Below, piece after piece: positions 9,082 to 18,497 of a stretch of DNA of 64,000 nt. The notes under the pieces were generated by a model, which was not told the origin of the DNA, did not search any database, and worked only from the letters and a program-made list of their open reading frames with translations. The stretch lies in assembly GCA_021773835.1 (NCBI GenBank), contig JAJFJQ010000032.1:61635-125634 (forward strand), in the 5' to 3' direction. Made by a program: the position numbers and the translations under genes. Every line of letters begins with the position of its first letter. Position 1 is the stretch's first letter. The DNA is from Gammaproteobacteria bacterium. GTDB lineage: Bacteria > Pseudomonadota > Gammaproteobacteria > Ga0077536.

Positions 9082-9109
9082 TTGCTGGCTAATTATATGG
9101 AGCTATAAT
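9082..9109 (+). promoter_or_regulatory. Predicted sigma70-type promoter for xoxF
   Basis: A perfect TATAAT at 9104-9109 lies 16 bases after TTGCTG at 9082-9087. Transcription would begin near 9116, leaving an untranslated leader of roughly 190 bases before the xoxF start at 9310. The call rests on consensus match only. Confidence 0.45.
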
Positions 9110-9309
9110 CTGTCGTTGCGGGCTGGAACACGTACTTTTCATTCGGAAAAATAATAACTTACACCGGGTGCATGGGCTAACGACCGGGGAAATATGGACC
9201 CCGTTTACACGGTGACGCCCAATTTCAGTCCGATATCCTGTTTTATCACCGCGGAGATTGACGAATGATTGGTAACAACGACAACAAAATCAGCGTGGAG
9301 GAAGAGGTC
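9110..9309 (+). other. Possible structured leader of xoxF
   Basis: No gene is seen in the roughly 360 bases between the small secreted protein and xoxF. The part after the predicted promoter has nested pairing potential. CGGGG at 9185-9189 pairs with CCCCG at 9199-9203, TGGGC at 9173-9177 pairs with GCCCA at 9217-9221, and CACCG at 9162-9166 can pair with CGGTG at 9210-9214, which would cross the previous helix as a pseudoknot. The helices are short and no known riboswitch class is recognised. Confidence 0.25.
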
Positions 9310-11172
9310 ATGAGGAAATCGTCGTTGAATCGGTGGCTCATTGCGGCAACATCGCTTGCGATACTCCTTGTATCGAGCGTGGTGCTGGCAAACACCGAGG
9401 TGGAAAAGCTAAACCAAAATCCCGACTACTGGGCCTTCCCCGGTGGAAACTATTGGAACTGGCGTTACACCGAGTTGAAGCAGATCAACAACAATAATGC
9501 GCATAAGCTTCAAGCAGCCTGGACCTTCTCCACTGGCGTGTTGCGCGGCCATGAAGGCGGGCCCTTGGTTCTACCAGGGTCGGCGACCGGCTTGCCCCAT
9601 GACACTTTGTACATTCACTCGGCGTTTCCAAACAATACCTTCGCCATCAATCTCGATACGCTCGAAATTGTTTGGGAGTATGTCCCGATCCAGGATTATG
9701 ACGAAACCGTTCCTGTCATGTGCTGTGACACGGTCAATCGTGGTCTCGGCTATGGTGACGGTAAGATTCTGCTGCAACAAGCGGATACGACCTTGGTTGC
9801 GTTAGACGCCAAGACCGGGGAGGTTGTTTGGTCAATTAAAAACGGTGATCCGAAACTTGGCGAGACGAATACCAACGCTCCGCATGTGATGAACGACAAG
9901 GTTATAACCGGGATATCCGGCGCTGAGTTTGGTGTTCGTTGTTGGATCAACGCATATAACCTCAGTGATGGAAGTCTGGCCTGGCGCGCATACAGCATGG
10001 GTCCGGATGAAGACATGCTAGTGGACCCGGAAAAAACGACGTCGCTCGGTCAACCGATTGGTAAAGATTCTTCATTGAAAACTTGGCAAGGCGATCAGTG
10101 GAAAATCGGCGGCGGCTCGACTTGGGGTTGGTGGCCCTTTGATAAAGAACGCAATGCGTTTTACCTTGGCACAGGCAATCCATCGACCTGGAATCCGGTT
10201 GTTCGCCCGGGCGACAACAAATGGTCGATGTCAATTTTCTCCCGCGACGTCGATACCGGAATGGCCCATTGGGTTTATCAAATGACGCCGCACGACGAAT
10301 GGGACTATGACGGCGTCAACGAGATGATACTTGTTGATATGGAAATTAAGGGGAAAGAGACAAAGGCGTTGGTGCACTTCGATCGTAACGGATTCGCCTA
10401 TACCATGGACCGCACCAACGGCGAGTTATTGGTCGCTGAGAAATTTGATCCTACGGTGAACTGGGCGACCCACGTCGACATGAAAACTGGCCGGCCCCAG
10501 GTAGACAAGAGATATAGTCCGCAAGCCCATGGAGAGGATGTCAGTGCGACGAATATCTGTCCTGCGGCACTCGGCACGAAAGACCAACAACCGGCCGCGT
10601 ACAGTCCGCGCACTGGATTGTTCTACGTGCCGACAAATCACGTTTGCATGAACTATGAGCCCGTTAGCGGCGGTGAGTACGTGGCCGGCCAACCCTATGT
10701 CAATGCCGTACTTAGTATGTTCCCGGCCGGTCGGGTTTCTCCGGGCCCAGAGTTTGCGAATAACGCCGATAACAATAACCTAGGCAACTTTATTGCTTGG
10801 GACGCCGATCAAGGTAAGATCGTGTGGTCGATCGAGGAGCGTTTTTCAGTTTGGAGTGGCGCGCTGGCTACCGCAGGTGATGTTGTTTTCTATGGGACGC
10901 TAGACGGTTACTTAAAAGCGATAGACGCACACAGCGGTAAACTACTGTGGAAGTTCAAAACCCCGTCCGGGATAATTGGAAACGTTAATAGTTGGGGCCA
11001 TGGTGGCAAACAATACATCGGGATCCTATCTGGGGTCGGTGGCTGGGCCGGGATCGGTATGGCCGCTGGTCTGATTAATGACACCGATGGTCTCGGTGCC
11101 GTTGGTGCCTACAAAGGATTAGAGAGTTATACACGACTAGGTGGTGTGCTGAGTGTCTTCAGTCTGCCGTAA
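9310..11172 (+). CDS. xoxF: Lanthanide-dependent PQQ methanol dehydrogenase
   Basis: A 620-residue periplasmic quinoprotein of the methanol dehydrogenase large-subunit family, an eight-bladed propeller. It has a signal peptide (residues 1-27), the vicinal cysteine pair VMCCD (138-139) that stacks on PQQ, metal ligands Glu206 (SGAEFG) and Asn290 (GTGNP), and catalytic Asp332. The key point is [12 protein letters not shown]: Asp334, two residues after the catalytic Asp, is the lanthanide-coordinating residue of XoxF, whereas calcium-type MxaF has Ala there. No mxaI small-subunit gene is present. ATG 9310 was chosen because GGAGGAAGAGG precedes it and a signal peptide follows; an ATG at 9265 would add 15 charged residues. 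It oxidises methanol to formaldehyde, or possibly on to formate. Confidence 0.95.
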   Translation: MRKSSLNRWLIAATSLAILLVSSVVLANTEVEKLNQNPDYWAFPGGNYWNWRYTELKQINNNNAHKLQAAWTFSTGVLRGHEGGPLVLPGSATGLPHDTLYIHSAFPNNTFAINLDTLEIVWEYVPIQDYDETVPVMCCDTVNRGLGYGDGKILLQQADTTLVALDAKTGEVVWSIKNGDPKLGETNTNAPHVMNDKVITGISGAEFGVRCWINAYNLSDGSLAWRAYSMGPDEDMLVDPEKTTSLGQPIGKDSSLKTWQGDQWKIGGGSTWGWWPFDKERNAFYLGTGNPSTWNPVVRPGDNKWSMSIFSRDVDTGMAHWVYQMTPHDEWDYDGVNEMILVDMEIKGKETKALVHFDRNGFAYTMDRTNGELLVAEKFDPTVNWATHVDMKTGRPQVDKRYSPQAHGEDVSATNICPAALGTKDQQPAAYSPRTGLFYVPTNHVCMNYEPVSGGEYVAGQPYVNAVLSMFPAGRVSPGPEFANNADNNNLGNFIAWDADQGKIVWSIEERFSVWSGALATAGDVVFYGTLDGYLKAIDAHSGKLLWKFKTPSGIIGNVNSWGHGGKQYIGILSGVGGWAGIGMAAGLINDTDGLGAVGAYKGLESYTRLGGVLSVFSLP

Positions 11173-11207
11173 CCAGCGGACCAACTAAGCTTATTCCCCT
11201 TTCCGAG

Positions 11208-11250
11208 GCCCGGTGACGCGTAAGCGGCACCGGGCTGTTCAGCTTTAGTT
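11208..11250 (+). terminator. Hairpin after xoxF, probable terminator or mRNA-end stem
   Basis: GCCCGGTG at 11208-11215 pairs perfectly with CACCGGGC at 11228-11235, and an inner CGC/GCG extends the stem across one mismatch. The 3' side is only moderately T-rich, so termination may be partial, leaving the downstream cupredoxin less expressed than xoxF. Confidence 0.55.
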
Positions 11251-11377
11251 CAGTGGCTATGTCCTACCGTAGTTGACCCTAAGTTCAAGATCTAGCGTCC
11301 CGTATCAATTTTTCACGACAAACTGATATGGAACAAAACACGCAACAGCAATTGCTCAATAATTAGGAGACCCACAA

Positions 11378-11836
11378 ATGCACTTGGGAAGATTCTGCTT
11401 GTACGGTATGGCTTTGGTTACGCTGATATCGGCGCAAGGCGCGGGTGCGGAACAGCTGAAGGTTAAAGGGGTCGTCACGCAATGGGCACCGCTCGTATTA
11501 TTCGCGCAGCCAGGTGACACGGTTACGTTTGTGGGTATGTTGGGACACGATACGGTATCGATCGACGGGATGATTCCTGAAGGAGCGGAACCGTGGAAAT
11601 CGAAGTTGGGCGCAGAGGCGTTCACCATAACGGTCGAAAAAGAGGGTGCGTATATCTACAAATGTACGCCGCACATGTCTGCGGGCATGATAGGAGCCAT
11701 TGTTGTCGGGCATGCGGAGCCGGCGAATCTCGCCGAAATTGAACAGTCTTTGCCAGATGTTAAAATCGGCCGAAATATGGTCAAGCGCACCATAAGAAAA
11801 ATGAAGCAAGCCCTTGAAAAACGGGCTGGGGGCTAG
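11378..11836 (+). CDS. Pseudoazurin-like blue copper protein
   Basis: A 152-residue cupredoxin with a signal peptide (cleavage near AGAEQ). The type 1 copper ligands are all visible: His57 (LGHDTV), then Cys96, His99 and Met104 in KCTPHMSAGM, with the CxxHxxxxM spacing of pseudoazurin. A basic, helical C-terminal tail (about residues 117-150) follows the beta-barrel, as in pseudoazurins. It would shuttle single electrons in the periplasm. It lies between xoxF and xoxJ, where methylotrophs usually encode the cytochrome c XoxG, and no CxxCH protein is found here. It is therefore a candidate electron acceptor for XoxF (inference). An AGGAG RBS (11366-11370) precedes the ATG. Confidence 0.9.
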   Translation: MHLGRFCLYGMALVTLISAQGAGAEQLKVKGVVTQWAPLVLFAQPGDTVTFVGMLGHDTVSIDGMIPEGAEPWKSKLGAEAFTITVEKEGAYIYKCTPHMSAGMIGAIVVGHAEPANLAEIEQSLPDVKIGRNMVKRTIRKMKQALEKRAGG

Positions 11837-11982
11837 CGCAAATATCATATAGAGTGTCGACCATAGCGGCCATGATTGGCACCAATCCAAGACTCCGTCA
11901 GGGTCACTGCCGCAGTACATTGCTAGTTCGTTATCGAAGCATTTTGAGGAGCCGGGTCGCCGTGCCTTCCGCTTGGAGCACC

Positions 11983-12846
11983 ATGAAATTGTCGTCGCCG
12001 CGATACCTTATCGGGCTCGCTATGACATTGCTTTTTCTCACGTCGGCGAATGCGACTCCCCAAGCACGCGATGTATTCAAGGTGTGCGCACCGCCATCTA
12101 ATTTACCCATGTCAAACAAAAACGGCGAGGGCTATGAGAACAAGCTCGCCGAGTTATTTGCAATGAAGCTGGGATTGCCACTCGAGTACGAATGGTTTCC
12201 ACAGCGCATTGGATTTATCCGCAACACCTTACGCAACAACAATACCCCAGACGGACGTTATAAATGCGATATCGTGATGGGGGTGATTGAAAATTTGGAA
12301 CTCGCCGCGACTACAAGCGCCTATCTTCGCTCCGCGTGGTCAATGGTTTACGTAAAAGGGCGCGGACTAGACTACATTGAGTCCCAGGATAGTCTGAAAG
12401 AATTGGCCCCGGAGAAGAAGAACCAGCTTCGCATCGGCATTTGGGATAAAGGGCCGGCACCGGAATGGTTTTACCATCGGGGCTTGATGGAATATGGGAA
12501 GCCCTATCAGATAATGTCGGGTGATGTTGAGCGTAATCCAGGTAAGATCATTGAAGAAGATCTCGTTCAGGACAGAATAAACCTAACGATGGTCTGGGGG
12601 CCGATCGCAGGTTATTACAGAAATCGATTGGCGGACCATGAACTCATCGTTTTTCCGATGCGAAATGAACTGCGGATCAAATTCGATTTCCGCATATCGA
12701 TGGCCGTACGTCATGGTGAGCCGCAATGGTTAGATCAAATCAACGGTTTAATTTCGACTAGTCAACCAGAGATCGACGCTATTCTTGACGAATATGGGGT
12801 CCCGAGATTGCAATTAGCGCCAGTGGCCGGTGATAGTGGCGGCTAA
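11983..12846 (+). CDS. xoxJ: Methanol dehydrogenase-associated periplasmic binding protein
   Basis: About 287 residues of the MxaJ/XoxJ family, quinoprotein-dehydrogenase-associated proteins with the fold of ABC solute-binding proteins. A signal peptide (MKLSSPRYLIGLAMTLLFLT) is followed by the family opening VCAPPSNLPMSN and GEGYENKLAELFA, then FPQRIGFIRNTL and CDIVMGV. XoxJ is thought to help activate or load XoxF. The start at 11983 follows GGAG at 11975-11978 and gives a clean signal peptide; an upstream start at 11854 would add 43 Arg-rich residues. It overlaps the next gene by 17 bases. Confidence 0.88.
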   Translation: MKLSSPRYLIGLAMTLLFLTSANATPQARDVFKVCAPPSNLPMSNKNGEGYENKLAELFAMKLGLPLEYEWFPQRIGFIRNTLRNNNTPDGRYKCDIVMGVIENLELAATTSAYLRSAWSMVYVKGRGLDYIESQDSLKELAPEKKNQLRIGIWDKGPAPEWFYHRGLMEYGKPYQIMSGDVERNPGKIIEEDLVQDRINLTMVWGPIAGYYRNRLADHELIVFPMRNELRIKFDFRISMAVRHGEPQWLDQINGLISTSQPEIDAILDEYGVPRLQLAPVAGDSGG

Positions 12847-13546
12847 TTTCGTGCGATTGCTGGCTTCAATTGTTTGCTTGCTCGTCGTCTCCTTCCAGAC
12901 GGTAGCCGAGCCCGCCGAAGAAGTGGTGCAGTTATCCGACGCCGAGACCTTAGTGTGGATGACCGATCAGCTGCGGTCCATCGATCATCCTATGGAAATT
13001 CGCTACCGCTTTGAACGAACCGGGACCTTCGGTGACGGGTTTTCGGATTCCGTGCGGTTTATCGTTGACGCCGTGCACGACGACGGAATGAAGTCCGCAC
13101 AGTTGGAGTTCCTTACCGGTGATAGGGCTTTTGACATCGATCCGGTCGCCAGCACGAATGTTAATCCGGTGCTGAAGATCTATCTGCAGGGCGACGTATA
13201 CGAAATGAACCGGTTAACCGACCCAGAAGGTAAATCCAAAGAGCGATGGCGGTATTTTCAGCGCAGAATTAAATTTGCACTCGCAGAAACGGCATCAGTG
13301 GAGGATGTTGTCATCACCTTTGAAGGCGAGGACTACGCGGCAAAAAAAATTCAGTTTGCCCCCTACGTTAACGATCCTAAGCGTAAGTTATTCAAAAGGT
13401 TTGCCGACAAGACCTATACGATCATTGTCGCGGAGGCTTTGCCGGGCTATGTGTACAGTATTGGGACGGTAATTTCCGGAGAACCGACTGATGTCTTCCC
13501 GTTGATCAAGGAGCATTTGCAGCTGATTGAAATTAAAGCCCTATAG
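12830..13546 (+). CDS. Unrecognised secreted protein of the xoxF locus
   Basis: A 238-residue protein that I cannot assign to a named family. It begins with GTG 12830 (or GTG 12836) inside the end of xoxJ and carries a signal peptide (FVRLLASIVCLLVVSFQTVAEP). The mature protein is rich in alternating beta-type segments (MEIRYRFERTGTF, VLKIYLQGDVYEM, KTYTIIVAEALPGYVYSIGTVI) and includes a Trp/Arg-rich stretch (ERWRYFQRRIKF). There are no cysteines in the mature part and no heme or metal motif. The overlap with xoxJ implies co-translation, so it is probably a periplasmic partner of methanol oxidation. Confidence 0.75.
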   Translation: MIVAANFVRLLASIVCLLVVSFQTVAEPAEEVVQLSDAETLVWMTDQLRSIDHPMEIRYRFERTGTFGDGFSDSVRFIVDAVHDDGMKSAQLEFLTGDRAFDIDPVASTNVNPVLKIYLQGDVYEMNRLTDPEGKSKERWRYFQRRIKFALAETASVEDVVITFEGEDYAAKKIQFAPYVNDPKRKLFKRFADKTYTIIVAEALPGYVYSIGTVISGEPTDVFPLIKEHLQLIEIKAL

Positions 13547-13568
13547 TCGCTTGAATCTGTGGATTCAA

Positions 13569-13942
13569 TTACAGCTGAATTAAGGTCAAAACGCTCTTTC
13601 GAAGCGGCTTTTTTCCGAACGGGCTAGGGTAAAACGCCGACGCGGCGTGGGACTGATAATGCTCAGTGAAAAGTAGCTGCGGCAGCTCCTTAGTGGTGCA
13701 ACTGCCGAGCGCGACCAATTCTTTTTCAATAGATCTTTGAGAAATATCTTTTCCTTTAAGCACACCGACATAGCTGCTACGAATGGGCGGAAACCATCCG
13801 GCGCATATGCGAGATAGGTCTCTAGCAGGCGCTCAAATTTTATAAGGGGTTTGTCGTAAAAAACGATGAAATCAAGCGCGAGTAGATCAACTTCGGCAGC
13901 CGCACTATCGTGGTAATAGCCCGAGATACCAAGAATATTCAT
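13569..13942 (-). pseudogene. Decayed carbamoyltransferase gene
   Basis: The minus strand encodes recognisable pieces of a NodU/CmcH-type carbamoyltransferase in the correct order. MNILGISGYYHDSAAA is the family N-terminus. An internal deletion jumps to LDFIVFYDKPLIKFERLLETYL and EKIFLKDLLKK. After a frameshift at the T-run near 13721-13726 comes LPQLLFTEHYQSHAASAFYPSPF. The rest of the roughly 600-residue protein is gone. The intact family is common in exosortase and polysaccharide clusters, so this may be a relic of such a cluster. It cannot be functional. Confidence 0.85.
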
Positions 13943-14060
13943 TTAGTAAAATTGCGGGGGACCCAGCGGAACAGAAAGATTAATCTACAAACGTCGATCC
14001 AAAATCGTCTATTACGCAGCATACTGCGGGTTCATTTGGCCTCAGCGTCTAAGTAAATAC

Positions 14061-16814
14061 TCAGGAAATCGTCTCCGAGCTTGATGCAATCTTAACTGCA
14101 CAAAATTTGAACTCGGGGATCTTACCATCCGGGTCCAGGTCCTCGACGGTTAGCAGATTTACGGCGGCCTCAACATAGCAGAACGCCATAAATACGGAGC
14201 CGCGTTGAAGTCCAGTATCCGGGCGCACTCGTGCAACAATTTCGCCGCGTCTCGATTCGACTTTTACAAATCCCTCGATTTCAATACCGTTTTCTTGCAT
14301 ATCCATTGGATGTATCGACACAACCGGTTCGGGCTCTATCGCGTCTAACACGATGGCGTTGCGCGTCATGCTGCCGGTATGCCAATGCTCGAGTTGGCGC
14401 CCGGTAATCAAGATGAATCCGTAGTCATCGTCCGGTAATTCCGCCGCATGCGTATAGTGTGCAGGTACAAATTTGCCACGACCGCTAGGGGTTGGAAACC
14501 CGTCCGTAAATAATATTGGATCGCCGGGTGCACCTACCTCTGTGCACGGGTAGGTTACAGAGTGCTCTCGCTCTAGGCGCTCCCAGGTGATGCCGGCAAT
14601 ACTCGGCATGGCCTTGCGCATCTCTTCGAACACATCACTGACCTCGGGGTAGTCCCAGTCGATCCCAAGGCGCTTCGCCATCTCCGAGATGATCCAAATA
14701 TCGTGTCGAGCGTCTCCGGGACACGGGATCGCCTGGCGCCCGAGTTGAACGCGCCGATCCGTATTGGTGAAGGTCCCGGTTTTCTCCGGAAACGCAGACG
14801 CCGGTAAAACGACATCGGCGAAGCCCGCGGTTTCGGTGAGGAATATATCCTGAACTACAAGATGCTCGAGTTTGGCGAGGGCTGCGCGAGCATGGTTTAG
14901 ATTGGGATCGGACATCGCCGGATTCTCGCCCATGATATACATTCCGTGCAGTTTTCCCGTGTGTACAGCCTGCATAATCTCGACCACCGTAAGTCCCGGC
15001 TCGGTGTCGAGTTTTGCGCCCCACAGGTTCTCGAAGCGTTGATTGGCGGGGGCATCGTTAACCGGTTGATAATCGGGAAACACCATCGGGATGAGACCAA
15101 CGTCAGAAGCCCCTTGGACGTTATTCTGACCCCTGAGCGGGTGGAGGCCGCTACCGGGCCTTCCGATTTGTCCGGTAAGCAGCGCGAGCGCTATCAGACA
15201 GCGTGCGTTGTCGGTACCGTGGATGTGCTGTGAGATCCCCATTCCCCAGAAGATCATCGACCCCTTGGAGCTTGCGTACACCCTAGCGACTTCACGGATG
15301 ACGTCCGCCGTGATCCCGCAAATAGGTGCAACCTTCTCTGGACTATATTCTTTCACGCATTCGCGAAGTCCCTCGAACCCTTCGGTATACCGTTCAATGT
15401 AACCGACATTGTGCAATCCCTCTTCGATGATAACGTGCATCATGGCATTGAGTAGGGGAACGTCGGTGTCTGATTGAAATTGCAAAAAATAATCCGCGTG
15501 GCGAGCGAGTTCCGAGCGATAAGGGTCGAGCAAGATCAGTGTCTTGCCATTCTTAGCCGCATTTTTCATGAATGTCGCAGCGACTGGGTGATTGACCGTT
15601 GGTTTTGCTCCAATAATTAAAATAACTTCCGCTTGTGTAACGTCGGCGACTTGATTCGATACCGATCCTGATCCAATCGTTTCAAGCATTGCCGCCACCG
15701 AGGACGCATGACATAGCCGCGTACAATGGTCGACGTTGTTAGTACCAAAGCCGACACGGACCAGCTTTTGAAACAAGTAGGCTTCTTCGTTGGAGCCTTT
15801 TGCGGAGCCAAACCCGGCCAACGCGTTCGCGCCGTGGCCGTCGCGGATTTTCGCAAGACCACCTGCGGCGAAGTCTAGCGCTTCTTCCCACGAAGCTTCC
15901 CGGAAGGTCAGGCTGATATCCGTGTGCTGCAGCAGTGTCGTCGTTTTCGCGACGCCCTCACGACGAATGAGGGGCGTAGTTAGTCGCTCTGGATTATGTA
16001 CGTAGTCGAAACCATAGCGCCCTTTGACGCAAAGTCGGCTCTGATTAGAGGGGCCGTCGCGGCCTTCCACAAACTGGATCCGATCGTCTTTTACGTGATA
16101 GTTGAGCAGGCAGCCTACGCCACAGTACGGGCATGCCGATTCAACGACTCGATCGGCGACGGTATTGCCGCTTCCTTTAGCCGGCATCAAGGCACCGGTT
16201 GGGCACGCCTGGGCGCATTCGCCGCAGCTGACACAGGTGCTCAATCCCATCGGATCGTCGAGATCAAATACGATGGCTGATTTTGATCCGCGGTAGGCGT
16301 AGCCGATAACGTCGTTAACCTGCTCTTCGCGGCAGGCGCGAACGCACCGAGTACATTGAATGCAGGCATCCAAGTTCACCGCAATGGCCGGATTTGAAAG
16401 GTCTTGATTTGGTTGTTTCCGTGATTTGAAGCGGGAGGAACTAAGGCCGAGAAATTCCGACCAAATATCAAGCTCGGATGCAGGTGTATACGGTGACTTT
16501 CCGGCTGTCGGCATATCCGACTTCAACAGTTCGAGCACCATGCGCTGGGAATGCCGCGCGCGCTCGTTACATGAAGCGACCTCCATACCGGACTCCGGTA
16601 AGCGCATACAGGCAGGCGCCAAGGTGCGCTCGCCGTTGATTTCGACGACGCACGCCCTGCAATTTCCATCTCCTCGGTAACCATCCTTGTAGCACAGATG
16701 GGGAATATCGATGCCGATGCGTTTAGCGGCCTGTAAAATGGTCTCGCCGGGCAACGCCTCTAGCGTGGCGTCGTCCAGGGTAAAGGAGACCGTAGGGGTG
16801 TCGTCGTTTATCAT
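14061..16814 (-). CDS. fdsA: NAD-dependent formate dehydrogenase, catalytic alpha subunit
   Basis: A 917-residue molybdopterin enzyme of the FdsA/Fdh1A type. An N-terminal 2Fe-2S ferredoxin domain (Cys41, 52, 55, 69) is followed by two 4Fe-4S clusters (Cys151/154/157/161 and Cys194/197/200/204) and the catalytic-domain 4Fe-4S motif (Cys228/231/235/262). The Mo/W ligand is Cys368 in CTRLCHASS, followed by the conserved His; it is a TGC/TGT cysteine, not selenocysteine. The C-terminal molydopterin dinucleotide-binding domain includes RQLEHWHTGSMTRN. It oxidises formate to CO2. It lies four bases after the beta/gamma fusion and ends the fhc-fds operon. W versus Mo cannot be told from sequence. 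Confidence 0.93.
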   Translation of the reverse strand: MINDDTPTVSFTLDDATLEALPGETILQAAKRIGIDIPHLCYKDGYRGDGNCRACVVEINGERTLAPACMRLPESGMEVASCNERARHSQRMVLELLKSDMPTAGKSPYTPASELDIWSEFLGLSSSRFKSRKQPNQDLSNPAIAVNLDACIQCTRCVRACREEQVNDVIGYAYRGSKSAIVFDLDDPMGLSTCVSCGECAQACPTGALMPAKGSGNTVADRVVESACPYCGVGCLLNYHVKDDRIQFVEGRDGPSNQSRLCVKGRYGFDYVHNPERLTTPLIRREGVAKTTTLLQHTDISLTFREASWEEALDFAAGGLAKIRDGHGANALAGFGSAKGSNEEAYLFQKLVRVGFGTNNVDHCTRLCHASSVAAMLETIGSGSVSNQVADVTQAEVILIIGAKPTVNHPVAATFMKNAAKNGKTLILLDPYRSELARHADYFLQFQSDTDVPLLNAMMHVIIEEGLHNVGYIERYTEGFEGLRECVKEYSPEKVAPICGITADVIREVARVYASSKGSMIFWGMGISQHIHGTDNARCLIALALLTGQIGRPGSGLHPLRGQNNVQGASDVGLIPMVFPDYQPVNDAPANQRFENLWGAKLDTEPGLTVVEIMQAVHTGKLHGMYIMGENPAMSDPNLNHARAALAKLEHLVVQDIFLTETAGFADVVLPASAFPEKTGTFTNTDRRVQLGRQAIPCPGDARHDIWIISEMAKRLGIDWDYPEVSDVFEEMRKAMPSIAGITWERLEREHSVTYPCTEVGAPGDPILFTDGFPTPSGRGKFVPAHYTHAAELPDDDYGFILITGRQLEHWHTGSMTRNAIVLDAIEPEPVVSIHPMDMQENGIEIEGFVKVESRRGEIVARVRPDTGLQRGSVFMAFCYVEAAVNLLTVEDLDPDGKIPEFKFCAVKIASSSETIS

Positions 16815-16817
16815 GTG

Positions 16818-18482
16818 CTATTCGAATTCCTGCGGAAAATATTTGACCGCTGAGCGCAAGGGGTTCGGCGCGGCCTGGCCCAGTCCGCAAATTGAGGCGT
16901 CTTCCATTGCACGTGCGAGTTCCTCGAGGAGACTCGTATCCCATTGCTCGAGTTGCATCAATGTCACCGCCTTCGCGGTACCAACTCGGCACGGCGTGCA
17001 TTGCCCGCAGGACTCATGCTCAAAAAACCGCATTGCATTGAGCGCTGCGTCCCGCGCGCCGTCGTGCTTAGACAGGATGATAACGGCGGCCGAGCCGATA
17101 AAACATCCGTATGGCTGTAGGGTGTCGAAATCTAATGGTTCGTCGCCGAGCGACGCCGGTAACATGCCACCGGAGGCGCCGCCTGGGAAGTAGGCGTAAA
17201 ATTCGTGGCCGTCGAGCATGCCGCCACAATATTCTTCGATCAATTCGCGTACCGATATCCCCGCCGGGGCAAGGTGGACGCCGGGCTTGTTAACTCTACC
17301 GCTGACCGAAAACGAACGGAGCCCGGAACGTTCGCGGCGTCCAAATGAGCTAAACCACGTTGCACCTTTTTGAACGATATCGCGGACCCAGTAGAGCGTT
17401 TCCATGTTGTGTTCTAAAGTCGGACGGCCGAATAGCCCAACTTGTGCGACATAGGGTGGACGCAATCGCGGTAAACCGCGTTTCCCTTCGATCGATTCGA
17501 TCATTGCAGATTCTTCGCCGCAGATATAAGCGCCGGCGCCGCGTCGGAGTTCGATCAACGGCAGTTTGCACGGCGGATCTTGCTGCAGTGCTTCGATTTC
17601 TTTCAGCAGCGCAACTCGGCAGGCGGTATATTCGTCACGAATGTAGATGTAACACGCATCGGCCGCAATTGCCCACGCGGCGACCAGCATTCCTTCAATA
17701 AATCGGTGAGGGTCTCGTTCGAGATACACCCGGTCTTTAAAAGTGCCGGGTTCGCCTTCGTCAATATTGACCGCAATCAAGCGCGGTCCGGCTTGTTCAC
17801 GCAGGATCGACCACTTCGCACCAGCCGGAAAACCGGCGCCACCGAGCCCGCGCAGATTCGAGTCTTTCAGCGCCTCAATAACATCGACAGGCTCCCGCTC
17901 CTGGCGATGACATTCGCCGAGTAGTGCGTAGCCGCCGTCGGCACAGTACGCTTCGTAGTCGAGGTGGTGTGTCGGTGGTGCGTGTAGCGCCTGCTGTTTT
18001 ATCGCGTTCTTAACCAATTCGACGGAGGCACGCTCGATTGGGTTTTGGCCAACTACGGCAACCGGTGCACCGGCGCAACGGCCAACACACGGTACTGGCT
18101 GAACACGGATATCCGGGCCCAGCGCTGACCTCATCGACTCAACCAGATCGGATGCGCCGAAAAGTGCGCAAGTTATTGAGTCACACACCCTGACAGTTAT
18201 CGTTGGCGGGCGCGGCTTGCCATCTTTGACTACATCGAAATGGTGATAAAACGTCGCCACTTCAAATACCTCGGTGGTCGATATCGCCAATGCATCAGCG
18301 AGTGCCACGCAATGCGCGTCGCTGATACAAGCGAAGCGGTCCTGTATCAGATGTAGGTATTCGATCAACAGATCGCGGCGTAGCGGATCAGTGCCCAAGA
18401 TCGATCGGACTTCCGCTTGCGCCTGCTCATCAAGTGCTCTGCCGCGCTGCTGTCCCTTGGCTCGTCTATTAATGTCGGCCAT
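16818..18482 (-). CDS. Formate dehydrogenase NADH module, fused gamma-beta subunits
   Basis: A 554-residue fusion of NuoE-like and NuoF-like parts. The first 150 residues have the thioredoxin-like 2Fe-2S site (Cys100, Cys105, Cys132, Cys136). The rest has the FMN loop GLGGAGFPAGAKW, the NAD-binding GAGAYICGEESAMIES region, and the 4Fe-4S motif ESCGQCTPCRVGT near the C-terminus. It transfers formate electrons from the alpha subunit to NAD+. In FdsGBA systems these are separate genes; the fused form matches Fdh1B of Methylorubrum-type enzymes. The gene is 15 bases after fhcC on the same strand. NuoEF of complex I is excluded by the lack of other nuo genes and by the adjacent formate dehydrogenase alpha subunit. 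Confidence 0.92.
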   Translation of the reverse strand: MADINRRAKGQQRGRALDEQAQAEVRSILGTDPLRRDLLIEYLHLIQDRFACISDAHCVALADALAISTTEVFEVATFYHHFDVVKDGKPRPPTITVRVCDSITCALFGASDLVESMRSALGPDIRVQPVPCVGRCAGAPVAVVGQNPIERASVELVKNAIKQQALHAPPTHHLDYEAYCADGGYALLGECHRQEREPVDVIEALKDSNLRGLGGAGFPAGAKWSILREQAGPRLIAVNIDEGEPGTFKDRVYLERDPHRFIEGMLVAAWAIAADACYIYIRDEYTACRVALLKEIEALQQDPPCKLPLIELRRGAGAYICGEESAMIESIEGKRGLPRLRPPYVAQVGLFGRPTLEHNMETLYWVRDIVQKGATWFSSFGRRERSGLRSFSVSGRVNKPGVHLAPAGISVRELIEEYCGGMLDGHEFYAYFPGGASGGMLPASLGDEPLDFDTLQPYGCFIGSAAVIILSKHDGARDAALNAMRFFEHESCGQCTPCRVGTAKAVTLMQLEQWDTSLLEELARAMEDASICGLGQAAPNPLRSAVKYFPQEFE

Positions 18483-18497
18483 AGTCTCGATCCAATC

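Noticed and set aside
13586..13942. A 118-codon minus-strand open frame as a functional gene
   Set aside because: It is the front part of a carbamoyltransferase with an internal deletion, and the remainder continues in another frame.
15702..15725. Selenocysteine at the formate dehydrogenase metal site
   Set aside because: The codon at the CTRLCH position encodes cysteine and no in-frame TGA or SECIS-like element is needed.
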